Source: Bacillota bacterium
GTDB lineage: Bacteria; Bacillota; Bacilli; Paenibacillales; Paenibacillaceae
Direction: 5' to 3'
Assembly (NCBI GenBank): GCA_023386495.1
Contig: JAEWJS010000044.1
Span: forward strand, 1-59,690
DNA: 59,690 bases
Part shown: one piece after another, positions 42,051-50,681 of the stretch
How the letters are laid out: each line of letters starts with the position of its first letter
How positions within the stretch are numbered: position 1 is the first letter of the stretch
The notes under the pieces: model-generated
The model's input: the letters and a program-made list of their open reading frames with translations, nothing else
Told to the model about the DNA's origin: nothing
The model's database searches: none
Position numbers and translations under genes: made by a program

Positions 42051-43277
42051 TCAAGTTGCTCGGGCCGCTGCCGCCGCATGATACACGTCCAACAGCCGCC
42101 CGATCATGCGGTCCATCGACCAATGCGACATCCCCCACGCTTGCGCTTGCTCGCCGAGCTGCCTGCGATAGGCATCGTTATCGAGCAGCAGCGCGATCTG
42201 GCTGGCTAACGTGTTCGGATCCTGCACGGGACAGATCAAGCCGGTACGGCCGTGCTCCACCATCTCGGGCAAGCCTCCTGCCGAGCTCACGATCGGCGGT
42301 ACCCCCGCGATCTGCGATTCCATGACCGAGAACGGCTGATTGTCCTGCTTGCAGGCATGCACGAATACATCCGACTGCTTCAGCAGGCCTGCCACATCGC
42401 TTCGCTGTCCAAGGAAGAACGTCTCATGCTGCAGCCCCAGCTTGAAGGTCAGCCGCTCCAGCTCGGCCCGCTGCTCCCCGTCGCCGACGATCCAGCAGAC
42501 CCAATCCTGTCGAATAGGCTTCAGTATCGCAAGCGCCGCCAGCAGAATATCGATGCCCTTCACGAATGTAAGACGCGCCGGACAGATGATGACTTTCTTG
42601 CCGGACGGCCGTACGAGAGCGGTTCCTGCCTCGGCCTTGCGCTGGAAGGCCGCGGTATCCAAGCCGTACGGGAACACGGTAATCCGCGATTCCGCGACGC
42701 CATGCGATTTCACCAGCATCCGCTTCTGCCATTCGTTCGCCGTAATCGTCACGTCGCTGGAGACGGCACCGTAGTGCTCCATGGACTGAAAATACTGCCA
42801 GTCCGGTGACCCCTCCGTTATGCCGAGCTGCGGATTCAGCCGAAAATGCATGTGAAGCTCGACCGCGACCGAACCGTGAAGGTGGGCGACATGCGCCGTC
42901 CGCGCCGGCTTGACTCGGCTGATCGCGCGAGACGAGAATACGTCATGCGTGTGGATGAGATCGTATTCCTCCAGCCCGAAATAAGCGGCCGCCAGTTCCA
43001 AATAGTAGCGTTCGAGCTCGTAATAACGCGCATAGACGGCTCGGTGCAGCCAGGGAGCGGTCGTCTCGTTCAGCTTGGCCGCGAGCAGCGGACGCAGCGC
43101 ATCCTTCGCCAGCTCCTTCTGGCGGCCTGGCATATGAAGCTTGCTGTTATCCGGCGAATTCCCCATGACGTCCACTTGATGCCCCATCGCTTCGAGATGC
43201 TGCTTCAGTTGGAGCATATAGTGCCACACGCCTCCGACATGCGGGATCGCCCACATCGTACAGAGCAGAATTCTCAT
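42051..43277 (-). CDS. GT4 family glycosyltransferase
   Basis: A 408-residue GT-B transferase starting MRILLCTMWAIPHVGGVWHYM with the GGV acceptor-domain loop. The C-terminal Rossmann domain has VIICPARLTFVKGIDILLAAL, WIVGDGEQRAELERL and the donor motif SVMESQIAGVPPIVSSAGGLPEM. The phosphate-binding Arg/Lys are in ARLTFVKG. It uses a nucleotide-sugar donor in the cytoplasm. It lies ten bases after the GT2 gene in the same operon. GAGGAGG precedes the ATG. Confidence 0.92.
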   Translation of the reverse strand: MRILLCTMWAIPHVGGVWHYMLQLKQHLEAMGHQVDVMGNSPDNSKLHMPGRQKELAKDALRPLLAAKLNETTAPWLHRAVYARYYELERYYLELAAAYFGLEEYDLIHTHDVFSSRAISRVKPARTAHVAHLHGSVAVELHMHFRLNPQLGITEGSPDWQYFQSMEHYGAVSSDVTITANEWQKRMLVKSHGVAESRITVFPYGLDTAAFQRKAEAGTALVRPSGKKVIICPARLTFVKGIDILLAALAILKPIRQDWVCWIVGDGEQRAELERLTFKLGLQHETFFLGQRSDVAGLLKQSDVFVHACKQDNQPFSVMESQIAGVPPIVSSAGGLPEMVEHGRTGLICPVQDPNTLASQIALLLDNDAYRRQLGEQAQAWGMSHWSMDRMIGRLLDVYHAAAAARAT

Positions 43278-43287
43278 CGCTGCCTCC

Positions 43288-44007
43288 TCATCTGCCGCCC
43301 AGCTGCCGAATCTTCGATTCGATCCGCTCGCGGTAGCTGGCCATCACTGCCTCGAATTCGCGCTTCACCGCTGCTTGATTCTTCACGGTCCCCATCTGCT
43401 TATGCACGCGGTACCTCGTAAGCGGTTCGGGCAAATAATCGAAATTCACGCCCATCCATGCCATCCGCAGCCACATCTCGTAGTCTTGGGTGTACGGCAG
43501 CGCGTCATTGAACAGTCCCGCGCGGAGCAGCGTATCCTTGCGGGCAATCATGGTGCACCCGTTCACCGGATTCGCGCAGGTCAGCAAGCGGTAGAAGTCG
43601 AGCATCCCGTTGATCGGCATGCCTCTGAAGGGCTCGGTGATGACGCTGTTCTCATCCATGACCGAATAGGCCGTATGGCTGATCTCCGAGCCGCAGCCCT
43701 TCATGAACGCGAGCTGCCGTTCGAGCTTGCCCGGTTCGAACATGTCATCCGAGCTCAGCCAGGCGATATACTCGCCCTCCGCTAGACGAACGCCTTGATT
43801 CAAGGCACTCCCGGTCCCGCCGTTCGTCTTGCGGACATAGCGCACGCGGTGCGCGAACGGCAGCAGCTTGTCGACATGGACAGTCGAGCCGTCATCGACC
43901 ACGATGATCTCCAGAGGCGGATGCGTCTGATTCAAGCAGCTCGTCAGCGCTTGCCCGACATAGGCGCAATTATAGAACGGGATTACGACGGATACGGTTG
44001 ACGGCAT
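43288..44007 (-). CDS. Family 2 glycosyltransferase
   Basis: A 239-residue GT-A transferase with VSVVIPFYNCAYVGQAL at the N-terminus, the nucleotide-sugar site VVDDGST, the DxD-like metal site WLSSDDMFEPGK, and the acceptor region ALPYTQDYEMWLRMAW. No transmembrane segment, so it is a soluble cytoplasmic enzyme. It heads the GT2-GT4-63aa-methyltransferase run. GAGGTGAGG precedes the ATG. Confidence 0.92.
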   Translation of the reverse strand: MPSTVSVVIPFYNCAYVGQALTSCLNQTHPPLEIIVVDDGSTVHVDKLLPFAHRVRYVRKTNGGTGSALNQGVRLAEGEYIAWLSSDDMFEPGKLERQLAFMKGCGSEISHTAYSVMDENSVITEPFRGMPINGMLDFYRLLTCANPVNGCTMIARKDTLLRAGLFNDALPYTQDYEMWLRMAWMGVNFDYLPEPLTRYRVHKQMGTVKNQAAVKREFEAVMASYRERIESKIRQLGGR

Positions 44008-44112
44008 CGTCCCTCACCTCTCTCAGGCTCAGTAGTATACTATACGGCCGAGCGTACGGCCGGGGCACGACGGTTAGACCTCCGCGAACATCCATTTTTG
44101 CGGCCGCACGCG

Positions 44113-44153
44113 GCAAAAGGCACCGGAACTCTGAATGAGAATCCCGATGCCTT
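44113..44153 (-). terminator. Terminator of the 144-residue protein gene
   Basis: On the minus strand AAGGCATCGGGATTCT pairs with AGAGTTCCGGTGCCTT around a short loop and runs into TTTTGCC. It starts 23 bases after the stop. Confidence 0.7.
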
Positions 44154-44175
44154 GGGCTGGATATGATGCGCGCGA

Positions 44176-44610
44176 TTAGTCCGAATAGGCGACAGCTCTG
44201 AAGCTCTCCGGCCCTACCCGTGTCGGGAAGAGCACCAGGCCCGGCGCGCTGATGAATGCTTGGTAGACGATGAAGCCCGGGTTCGGCGGCTGGAAGTCGA
44301 TCCCGTTGACGGAGAGCGATACCGTCGCCAATGCCAGGGTCCCTATGGGCACCGTCTCCGTTAACGAAAAGATCGGCGTCGACACGCCGCTCACGACGCG
44401 GAATATGCTGACCACGACCGGCGCAACGACCGCCAGCGTGGAGCTGACCGTCGCGGTCGCCGTGTATTGGACCTGCAGGTCCGGGCCGGCCGCCGCCGTA
44501 TTCAAGCCCAGCGTGCCGAAGAGGACAGGCGCTGCGGTAAGCGGAATGCCGATCGAGCCGGTCGTCGAGCTGTTCTGGGCGACCTGCGTGTCGATTAAGC
44601 GGTTAGCCAT
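44176..44610 (-). CDS. Exosporium-like (BclA C-terminus-type) small protein
   Basis: A 144-residue hydrophobic, Thr/Val/Ser-rich protein starting MANRLIDTQVAQNSSTTGSI. Long alternating beta strands (LQVQYTATATVSSTLAVVAP, VSIFRVVSGVSTPIFS) ending in FRAVAYSD resemble the jelly-roll C-terminal domains of BclA-like spore proteins, but without a collagen-like repeat. No signal peptide, consistent with mother-cell assembly on a spore surface. AAGGAGGTGG precedes the ATG and it has its own terminator. The family call is from general pattern, not a proven match. Confidence 0.65.
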   Translation of the reverse strand: MANRLIDTQVAQNSSTTGSIGIPLTAAPVLFGTLGLNTAAAGPDLQVQYTATATVSSTLAVVAPVVVSIFRVVSGVSTPIFSLTETVPIGTLALATVSLSVNGIDFQPPNPGFIVYQAFISAPGLVLFPTRVGPESFRAVAYSD

Positions 44611-44710
44611 GCGTAACCACCTCCTTAGAAGCAGATTACGACAGCATATGCAGCGGGAACGCCGCGTTCGTGGACGGGCACGGCCATATGTCCCGTTAAC
44701 TCGCTCTCCT

Positions 44711-45211
44711 CTACTTGACGTTGTTGAGAATCTCCCGCATATAGCGCGTCATCCGCACGGACATTTCGGCCCGCACGACTTCGCGCACCATCCCGAAGCG
44801 CTCCTCGTAGCCGCGGCAGATGAAGCGGAAGTACATCACCAGATCGACCTGCTCATCCTCGAACACTTTGATGTTGCGCTGCTTCAGCTGGCGCTTGACG
44901 CTGCCCAGCTCGCGGCTCACCGCATCCATCAGAATAAGCGTAACCTTCAGGTAGAGCGGCTTGAACGTATAGGTCGAGCGCTCGATCTCCTGCCGGTTCT
45001 TCTCCGCGACGGAGAGAATCATGGGCAGGATGACGGAGGAGCGGATCAGCTCCAGCTCCTCCTTGGTCGGCACGGCGGGGTTCGGCGCAGGCTCCGCGCC
45101 GCCGTCCCCGGCAGCCTTGTGGTCATGCCGCTCGAGGAATTGCGTCCGGTGCTCCGGCAGCATCATTCGGCTGGATTCCCAGCGTCCGTTGCCGCTTAGC
45201 TTCTTGCTCAT
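44711..45211 (-). CDS. YolD-like partner of Y-family polymerase
   Basis: A 166-residue protein whose N-terminus (GRWESSRMMLPEHRTQFLERH) fits the YolD-like family, small proteins encoded with UvrX/YqjW-type polymerases and proposed to act like UmuD. The C-terminal two thirds is helical (ILPMILSVAEKNRQEIERS, LMDAVSRELGSVKRQL) and longer than usual for the family, possibly an extra domain. Its ATG overlaps the polymerase stop by four bases (ATGA), so it belongs to the LexA-controlled operon. Confidence 0.75.
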   Translation of the reverse strand: MSKKLSGNGRWESSRMMLPEHRTQFLERHDHKAAGDGGAEPAPNPAVPTKEELELIRSSVILPMILSVAEKNRQEIERSTYTFKPLYLKVTLILMDAVSRELGSVKRQLKQRNIKVFEDEQVDLVMYFRFICRGYEERFGMVREVVRAEMSVRMTRYMREILNNVK

Positions 45212-46473
45212 TTGTAATGCCCCCCGATCTTAGCTGTCCGCTCGAGCGCCTGGCCGGCTGCCAGCAGCGAGGAGGCACGCAGAATCGCGCCCCCGCCGAA
45301 CCGGTCCTTAATGCCGTCCATCACGCGAGCCATCTCTCGTTGTCTCTCCCGATCTCCGAACAAGGTGAGCTGATACTGATCCGACGACGACAGCCCCGAC
45401 AGCGTGACGCCGATCTTGCGCACCGGTTCGCCGCTCCAATGGCTGAAGAATACTTCCCGGGCAGCTTGGTATACCTCCTCCGTAATGTCGGTCGGATCCG
45501 CAAGCGTCATCTGGCGGAAGAACCCCGTCGGACGGTCGAAGTCCGCCCCTTGCGCGCCGGCCGCCACGACGCGCCCCATATAGCCCTTGGCACGGCAGCG
45601 GCGGCACACCTCCTCTGCCAGCTCCAGCAGAATGACCTCGATGTCCTGCTTCGTTCCGTAATCGCGGGGAAGCGTCATCTGGTGGCCGACGGCCTTCTGC
45701 TCCCGGTGCAGGGTAGACGGGCTTACGGGGCTGGGGTCTTCCCCCCGCGCGGTCTGCCACAGCAATTCGGCGTGGATGTCGCTGTTGCGCTTCATGCGGG
45801 CCGCCAGCATCCGCTTGAAATCGCCCAGCGGCAGCCGCCCGACGTCGCCGATCGTATGGAGCCCCATCCGGACCAGGTGATTCGTCATCCGCGAGCCGAC
45901 GCCGAACATTTTGCCGACAGGCAGCGGCCATAGCACCGATTCCACGCGATCCTTCGGGAGCGTGTAGATCCCTTCGTCATTCTTCTTGGCGAAGTTGTCG
46001 GTGGCCATCTTGGCCAGAATCTTCGTGGAGCTGATGCCGACCCGCGCCCATACGCCGGTGCTGAGCAGGATCTTGTTCTGGATCTGCCGGGCAACCTCCT
46101 CCGGGCCGCCGAAGTACCCCAGGCTTCCCGTCACGTCCAGAAATTGCTCGTCTATGCTGAACGGCTCCACCAAGTCCGTAAACGATTCGAAAATTTCGGT
46201 AATCAATAGCGACACCGTAATATAGGTCTGCATGCGCGGCTTGATAATGACCAGTTCCGGGCACTTCGACAAGGCCTCTCCCAGCCGCTCGGCGGTCGTG
46301 ACGCCCCTCTTCTTGGCGATCGGGCAAGCAGCCAGAATAATGCCGCTGCGGCGTGCCGGATCTCCGGCAACCGCCACCGGGAGTCCCTTGTATTCCGGAT
46401 GCGCGGCTTTCTCCACCGAGGCGTAGAAGGACTGGCAATCCGCCAGCATAATAACGCGATCGCGACCGGCCAT
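45208..46473 (-). CDS. Y-family (UvrX/DinB-like) DNA polymerase
   Basis: Error-prone translesion polymerase. The 421-residue protein (ATG at 46473, AAGGGCGGTG upstream) has catalytic acidic residues in MLADCQSFYASVEKA and SIDEQFLDVTG. It also has the thumb/HhH part LHTIGDVGRLPLGDF and the little-finger domain (about 250-360). The C-terminus has no clear beta-clamp QLxLF motif, but QYQLTLFG near 385 is a good candidate. Two LexA boxes sit in its promoter, so it should be SOS-induced. Confidence 0.93.
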   Translation of the reverse strand: MAGRDRVIMLADCQSFYASVEKAAHPEYKGLPVAVAGDPARRSGIILAACPIAKKRGVTTAERLGEALSKCPELVIIKPRMQTYITVSLLITEIFESFTDLVEPFSIDEQFLDVTGSLGYFGGPEEVARQIQNKILLSTGVWARVGISSTKILAKMATDNFAKKNDEGIYTLPKDRVESVLWPLPVGKMFGVGSRMTNHLVRMGLHTIGDVGRLPLGDFKRMLAARMKRNSDIHAELLWQTARGEDPSPVSPSTLHREQKAVGHQMTLPRDYGTKQDIEVILLELAEEVCRRCRAKGYMGRVVAAGAQGADFDRPTGFFRQMTLADPTDITEEVYQAAREVFFSHWSGEPVRKIGVTLSGLSSSDQYQLTLFGDRERQREMARVMDGIKDRFGGGAILRASSLLAAGQALERTAKIGGHYK

Positions 46474-46540
46474 AACATGAACACCGCCCTTCATCCGGCA
46501 AGCCTCGGATCGTGTCCTTCGTGAAGTCACACCACGTTAG

Positions 46541-46584
46541 AACGTTTGTTCTTATATTACTACGAACAATTGTTCCCCTTCAAG
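46541..46584 (-). promoter_or_regulatory. SOS promoter with two LexA (DinR) boxes
   Basis: GAACGTTTGTTC (46541-46552) and GAACAATTGTTC (46565-46576) both match the Bacillus GAAC-N4-GTTC LexA box. On the minus strand -35 TTGAAG (46579-46584), an 18-base spacer and -10 TAATAT (46555-46560) frame them: one box lies in the spacer and one just downstream of the -10. Confidence 0.88.
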
Positions 46585-47112
46585 TGATAAATTATTCATG
46601 CCGGCTGACGGATGTGCGTGCTTCGCACCAAAAGCGAGGCGGCGTGCAGGCTGCAAGCCGATGCACCGATCGGAACTGTCGTGTGCGCGCTGCAAGTCGG
46701 ATTTGCCGAACTGCGCGGATCGCTGGAAGCTCTCTCCCGTTGTAGTTCGGAATCGCCGAACTACAACGGGCTAATCTGCTACAACGGCCATTAAACGGAT
46801 CCTAGTTCGGCATTTCCAAACTGCAGCGCCAATCGCTCATTGGACGACTGCTGTAAGCAGGCAAATCCGAACTAAACACTTGTCTTCTCCCCTAGGTCGA
46901 TTAATGCTTAGATGCTAGCAATTCTACATTCCAGATACAGCCTGCACATAACTTGCATAGTGACTCTAAGGAATCAGATGAGCTCATGGGCAAGTTCGAA
47001 TAAATCGACAGGCTTTCAACTCCAACTGCAGCGCTCAGGAGGTGGGGATTGCCGCTCCAAGCAGGCGAAATCCGAATGACGGCGCGGGAGCCCCCGCTAA
47101 CCCTGTCAAGCG
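46585..47112. other. Long intergenic region, palindromic repeats, no gene seen
   Basis: More than 500 bases between the polymerase promoter and the MFS terminator. The first half holds a family of palindromes (see 46695-46876). The second half (46880-47112) has only short frames without binding sites; I see nothing supportable in it. Confidence 0.6.
46695..46876. repeat. Palindromic AGTTCGG/CCGAACT repeat cluster
   Basis: A perfect 15-bp stem with loop AATCG lies at 46737-46771 (CCCGTTGTAGTTCGG and its complement). Degenerate relatives lie on both sides: AAGTCGGATTTGCCGAACTG (about 46695-46714), TAGTTCGGCATTTCCAAACT (about 46804-46823) and a half copy, AAATCCGAACTA (about 46864-46875). All share TTCGG, a four- or five-base A/T/C-rich centre and CCGAA. 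Confidence 0.8.
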
Positions 47113-47170
47113 CAGCAAACAAGCAAGGCCTCCTCCCGATACGGGAAGAGGCCTTGCTTGTTTGGCTGCG
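47113..47170 (-). terminator. Strong terminator at the operon end
   Basis: On the minus strand CAGCCAAACAAGCAAGGCCTC pairs with its complement through GAGGCCTTGCTTGTTTGCTG around a 15-base loop. The stem is more than 18 bp long, with a TTGTTT side. It begins 19 bases after the MFS stop. Confidence 0.85.
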
Positions 47171-47188
47171 TGAATGACGCTTATGCGA

Positions 47189-48418
47189 TCAGATGCCGCC
47201 CTCGGCCCGAACCGCTGCGGCGGATTGCCGGCGCAGCGCGGCACTCGCCGCGCCGATGCGATACGCCTGCCAGCAGCTGATCGCGAACACGAGCGCGGTC
47301 GTCCAGAACCAGCTGCTCACGCCGAAGGACGCGACGATGACGCCGCCGAGCGTCGGGCCGGCCAGACTGCCCATGAACTGCCAAGCGTTGGCGATCCCGA
47401 ACGTTCGAGCCTCCATGCCGGCCTGCAGGTACGCTCGGATCTGCGCCTGAATGTTCGGCAGCATGCTTGCCGCACAGACACCCATCAGGAATCGGCAGGC
47501 GACGATGACCGTGTACGAGTCAGCCCAAGCCTGGATGGCGCTCAGCGCGACCGCCGATGCCGCCGATGCCTTCAACAGCGGCAAGGGGCCGATCCGATCC
47601 GCCAGCCGTCCGAGCACCGGCGCGAACAGGATGACGGCGATCGACGAGATGGCGAGCGCGAAGCCGACGCTGAGGCCGTTATCCCACCAAGCGCCGTCGG
47701 CGCGCTCGATGTAGAACACGAGCATCGGGCTCGTGCCGACCAGGCAGAAGTTCGTGCAGAACGCGCCGATCAGCAGCTGCGGGAACGGCTTGCGGCGCCA
47801 GATCGCGGCGAAGTCCTGCAGCAGGTTGGTGCGTGCGCCGGCCGGCGCGGCGCGCTCCGGCTCCCGTACCAGCCGCCAGACGCCGATCGTCGCCGCGGCG
47901 ATGAACAGGCTCATCAGCGGAAAGGCCTGCGATGCCGGCAAGAGCAGCATCGCCGCCGAACCGATGAGCGGCCCCAGCATCATGCCGGATTCGGCCATCG
48001 TCTGCATCAGCCCTGTTGACGTGCTTACGCGATCCTTCGGCGCGCCGGTCACGACCAGGATCATCGAGAACGGCAGAATGCCGGTGAAGCAGCCCTGCAG
48101 GAAGCGCAGAACGGCCAGCTCGAGCGGGTGCTGCGTAAGCGCCATGGCCGCCGTGATGAGCGTCATCCCGATCCCCGACCAGATCATGATCGGCTTGCGG
48201 CCGATGCGGTCGCCCAGCCTGCCGAGCATCGGCATCGCCAGCATCATGGCGCAGAAGTTGCCCGCGAATGCGATCCCCGTCCATACGACAAGCTCCTCGC
48301 CGGCTAATCCGATCGCGCGCAGATGGCTGGCCAGAATCGGCACATACATGCCGTGCGCAACGCAGACCAGGAGCTGCACCAGCAGCAAGGCCAGGAATTG
48401 CCGTCTCCAATCGTTCAT
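47189..48418 (-). CDS. MFS transporter
   Basis: A 409-residue major facilitator with about 12 transmembrane segments. Motif A is visible in MLGRLGDRIGRKPIMIW between segments 2 and 3, with a related GRLADRIG at the half-way loop, as in DHA1-type drug or small-molecule exporters. The ATG at 48418 is one base from the hydrolase stop, so it is coupled to it; the longer upstream frame overlaps the hydrolase and is not real. As last gene of the flavoprotein operon it may export a product or toxic intermediate, which is inference. Confidence 0.88.
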   Translation of the reverse strand: MNDWRRQFLALLLVQLLVCVAHGMYVPILASHLRAIGLAGEELVVWTGIAFAGNFCAMMLAMPMLGRLGDRIGRKPIMIWSGIGMTLITAAMALTQHPLELAVLRFLQGCFTGILPFSMILVVTGAPKDRVSTSTGLMQTMAESGMMLGPLIGSAAMLLLPASQAFPLMSLFIAAATIGVWRLVREPERAAPAGARTNLLQDFAAIWRRKPFPQLLIGAFCTNFCLVGTSPMLVFYIERADGAWWDNGLSVGFALAISSIAVILFAPVLGRLADRIGPLPLLKASAASAVALSAIQAWADSYTVIVACRFLMGVCAASMLPNIQAQIRAYLQAGMEARTFGIANAWQFMGSLAGPTLGGVIVASFGVSSWFWTTALVFAISCWQAYRIGAASAALRRQSAAAVRAEGGI

Positions 48419-48419
48419 G

Positions 48420-49226
48420 TCATGCCTTCGGCAGCGCGAACCGCAGGAAGCTTGCCGAAGCCTCGAACGCCTGCTCGAGCTCCGCCGTCGCGCCTTCGTA
48501 CGGCTCCGACGCGCCGAATGCGTGGTCGGCGCCGGGAATGTACCCGAAGTTCTGCCAAGACGCGGTCTTGCGCAGCTCACGATTATGCTCCAGCAGTCGG
48601 GCATTGTCCTGCTCGCCCTGAAGAACCAGCGCCGGAATCGACAATCCCGCGAATGCGCGCTTCACGTCGAAGCGGTCGGCATTCCGGTCGAGATCGCCGA
48701 TGATCGCCTGCTCCCGCGGCGACAGCGAGCGGCCGTCCTCGGCGACGGGCCGATTCGGGCTGCCGCCGCCGTTCCAGACGATGAGCGCCTGCACGGCAGG
48801 CTGGCCGGCGGCGAATAAGATGCCCGTCGTTCCCGCGCGGCTATGGCCGAGCAGCGACAGCCTGCTCGTGTCCGCCTCCGATGCGGCCAACGGAAGGTCC
48901 TCGTGCAGCAGCACGTCGGCGACGGCTTCCCAGTCCGCGATTTCGCGGGATACCGTGCTCGCTTCCGCCGCCCGACTCCCGTCCGGATCGGCAGCCTGCG
49001 CCGCGATCCGCGAGAAGTTGAAGATCACCGTATAGAAGCCCCGCTCGGCGAAGCGGCCGGCGATATCCGGCCAGAAGCCCCAGTCCTTGTGGCCGCGGAA
49101 GCCGTGGCCGATGATCAGCGCCGGCTTCGCGATCCCGTCCCGGAACGTCCGTACGTCCCCGTCGATATGCAGCCCTTCCTCCAGCTCAATGCGAAACTGC
49201 GCAGCTTCCAGCAATTGTTTGCCCAT
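48420..49226 (-). CDS. Alpha/beta hydrolase
   Basis: A 268-residue alpha/beta-fold hydrolase. The oxyanion-hole region is LIIGHGFRGHKDWGFWP, the nucleophile elbow is LLGHSRAGTT (Ser), the acid is probably in LQGEQDNA, and the His is in GADHAFGASEP. No signal peptide, so it is cytoplasmic. AAGGAG precedes the ATG. It lies 42 bases after the substrate-binding protein gene and directly before the MFS gene. An esterase or dienelactone hydrolase-like role on the imported compound is possible; the substrate is unknown. Confidence 0.88.
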   Translation of the reverse strand: MGKQLLEAAQFRIELEEGLHIDGDVRTFRDGIAKPALIIGHGFRGHKDWGFWPDIAGRFAERGFYTVIFNFSRIAAQAADPDGSRAAEASTVSREIADWEAVADVLLHEDLPLAASEADTSRLSLLGHSRAGTTGILFAAGQPAVQALIVWNGGGSPNRPVAEDGRSLSPREQAIIGDLDRNADRFDVKRAFAGLSIPALVLQGEQDNARLLEHNRELRKTASWQNFGYIPGADHAFGASEPYEGATAELEQAFEASASFLRFALPKA

Positions 49227-49268
49227 GCGATACCGCTCCTTCAGGTTGGGATGATTGACGTTCCGTGC

Positions 49269-50300
49269 TTACTCCGCTCTGAGAATCCAATCTTGAATGC
49301 CGAAGTCCTTGTCCGCGATTTTTTCCTTCACCAGAAAATCCTTCGTCCCTTCCAATAGCGCGATGCCTTCGTCCGTGAACGCCGTATCCGTAATATACGA
49401 GATCGGGTTCGCCTCCTTGACCAGCTCCGGCGTCGATTGCTGAATCTGGGCAACGAGCTCGTAGTATTCCTGCTCGTGCTGCTTCAAGTCCGCGAGCGCC
49501 TTCTCCCGAATCTCGTTCCACACCTTCGGGAAATCCGGGAACTTCGCTAAGTACTTCTCCGACACGACCGTCGTGCTGGTGCCGACAAGGTCGGGATGCT
49601 TGGAAGCGTCGTCGAGATGGGCGTAGCCCTCGTCGAGCTGCTTCAGCGCGTTCGGCCCGGTATTGGTCATGGCCTCGACCTCGCCGCGGGCCAGTGCCGC
49701 TTCGCCGTCCGGGCGCAGCATGTGGACGAGCTTGTAATCCTTGACGCCTTCCTGCTCGAGCAGACCGACAACATAGCGATGCATGAACGACCCCTTCTGG
49801 ATCGCGATCGTCTTGCCCTCCAAGTCCTTCACTGTCTTCGGGCCGTCCTTCTTGCCGATCAGGTAACCGATGATCGCCGACGACTGCTGCGCGATCAGCC
49901 TGGACGGAGCGCCGGTCGAGCGGGCCAGAATGGCGGGCGTATCGCCTAGGCTGCCGAAGTCGATCCGGCCGCTGATCAGCGATTCGCTCTGGTCGGGACC
50001 GTTCGGGAAGGCGACGAGCTTCACTTCCGTAATGCCGTACTTCTTCAATTCTTCCTGAATGATGCCGGTATGGAAGCCCCAGCCCTCGGCGCCCGTCGGC
50101 AGATTAAGATCGTTCACGCCGATATAGCCGTAGGTCAATACGGACGGGATGTCGCTTGCCGCATCACCGCCCGCGGACGCGGCGGCCGCGCCGCCCTCCT
50201 TGTTCGAACCGCCGCCGCAGGCTTGCAGCACAAGCGCGGACAAGAGCAGGGCTGCCGTCAGCAGAATCGTCGTTCTTCGTTGCAATGGAATCTTGGTCAT
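49269..50300 (-). CDS. ABC substrate-binding lipoprotein, SsuA/NrtA-like
   Basis: A 343-residue lipoprotein with a hydrophobic signal ending in LQAC (lipobox) and a Gly/Ala/Ser linker. The mature domain has VLTYGYIGVNDLNLPTGAEG, the ligand-pocket type segment GRIDFGSLGDTPAIL, and KTVKDLEGKTIAIQKGS, typical of the sulfonate/nitrate/taurine-binding (NMT1-like) fold. It follows the ferredoxin gene by 48 bases, with its own GGAGGA site. The ligand is probably a sulfonate-like or other small organic anion, inferred from the family and the redox partners. Confidence 0.88.
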   Translation of the reverse strand: MTKIPLQRRTTILLTAALLLSALVLQACGGGSNKEGGAAAASAGGDAASDIPSVLTYGYIGVNDLNLPTGAEGWGFHTGIIQEELKKYGITEVKLVAFPNGPDQSESLISGRIDFGSLGDTPAILARSTGAPSRLIAQQSSAIIGYLIGKKDGPKTVKDLEGKTIAIQKGSFMHRYVVGLLEQEGVKDYKLVHMLRPDGEAALARGEVEAMTNTGPNALKQLDEGYAHLDDASKHPDLVGTSTTVVSEKYLAKFPDFPKVWNEIREKALADLKQHEQEYYELVAQIQQSTPELVKEANPISYITDTAFTDEGIALLEGTKDFLVKEKIADKDFGIQDWILRAE

Positions 50301-50348
50301 AGTAGGTTTCTCCTCCGATACGTACAGGTTACGATTGCTATATAGTAG

Positions 50349-50681
50349 TTACAGATTCGTGCGAAGCGCCAATTGATACATCAATTCATGCTGAGCGACG
50401 GGCTTCCTGCCGACTCCCCAGCCGACCTTCTCCCGGTAGCCGCCCAGCAGGCCGCTCGCCTCCAGCTCCGCTTCGTCGACCGCCGCCGCGCCCTCCGCGT
50501 CCGGCGCCACATAGAGGGCATCGACCGGGCAATACAGCTCGCACATGAAGCAGGTCTGGCAGTCGCTCTGCCGCGCGATGACGGGGATGTCGCCCTCTAC
50601 TTTGTCGAACACGTTCGTCGGGCAGACCGACACGCACTTGTTGCATGCGATGCATCTGGATGCGCTGATGACCTCGATCAT
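50349..50681 (-). CDS. 2x[4Fe-4S] ferredoxin, AprB-like
   Basis: A 110-residue ferredoxin with two cluster motifs: CIACNKCVSVCP (about 12-23) and CQTCFMCELYCP (about 41-52). These are followed by a 55-residue tail, GLLGGYREKVGWGVGRKP, longer than in simple ferredoxins and comparable in position to tails of AprB-type subunits. Its ATG overlaps the flavoprotein stop (ATGA), so the two are translated together and should form one electron-transfer complex. It is cytoplasmic. Confidence 0.9.
   Translation of the reverse strand: MIEVISASRCIACNKCVSVCPTNVFDKVEGDIPVIARQSDCQTCFMCELYCPVDALYVAPDAEGAAAVDEAELEASGLLGGYREKVGWGVGRKPVAQHELMYQLALRTNL

Noticed and set aside
46901..47122. 73-codon minus-strand frame in the long intergenic region
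   Set aside because: No ribosome binding site and no recognisable composition; it ends inside the MFS terminator region.
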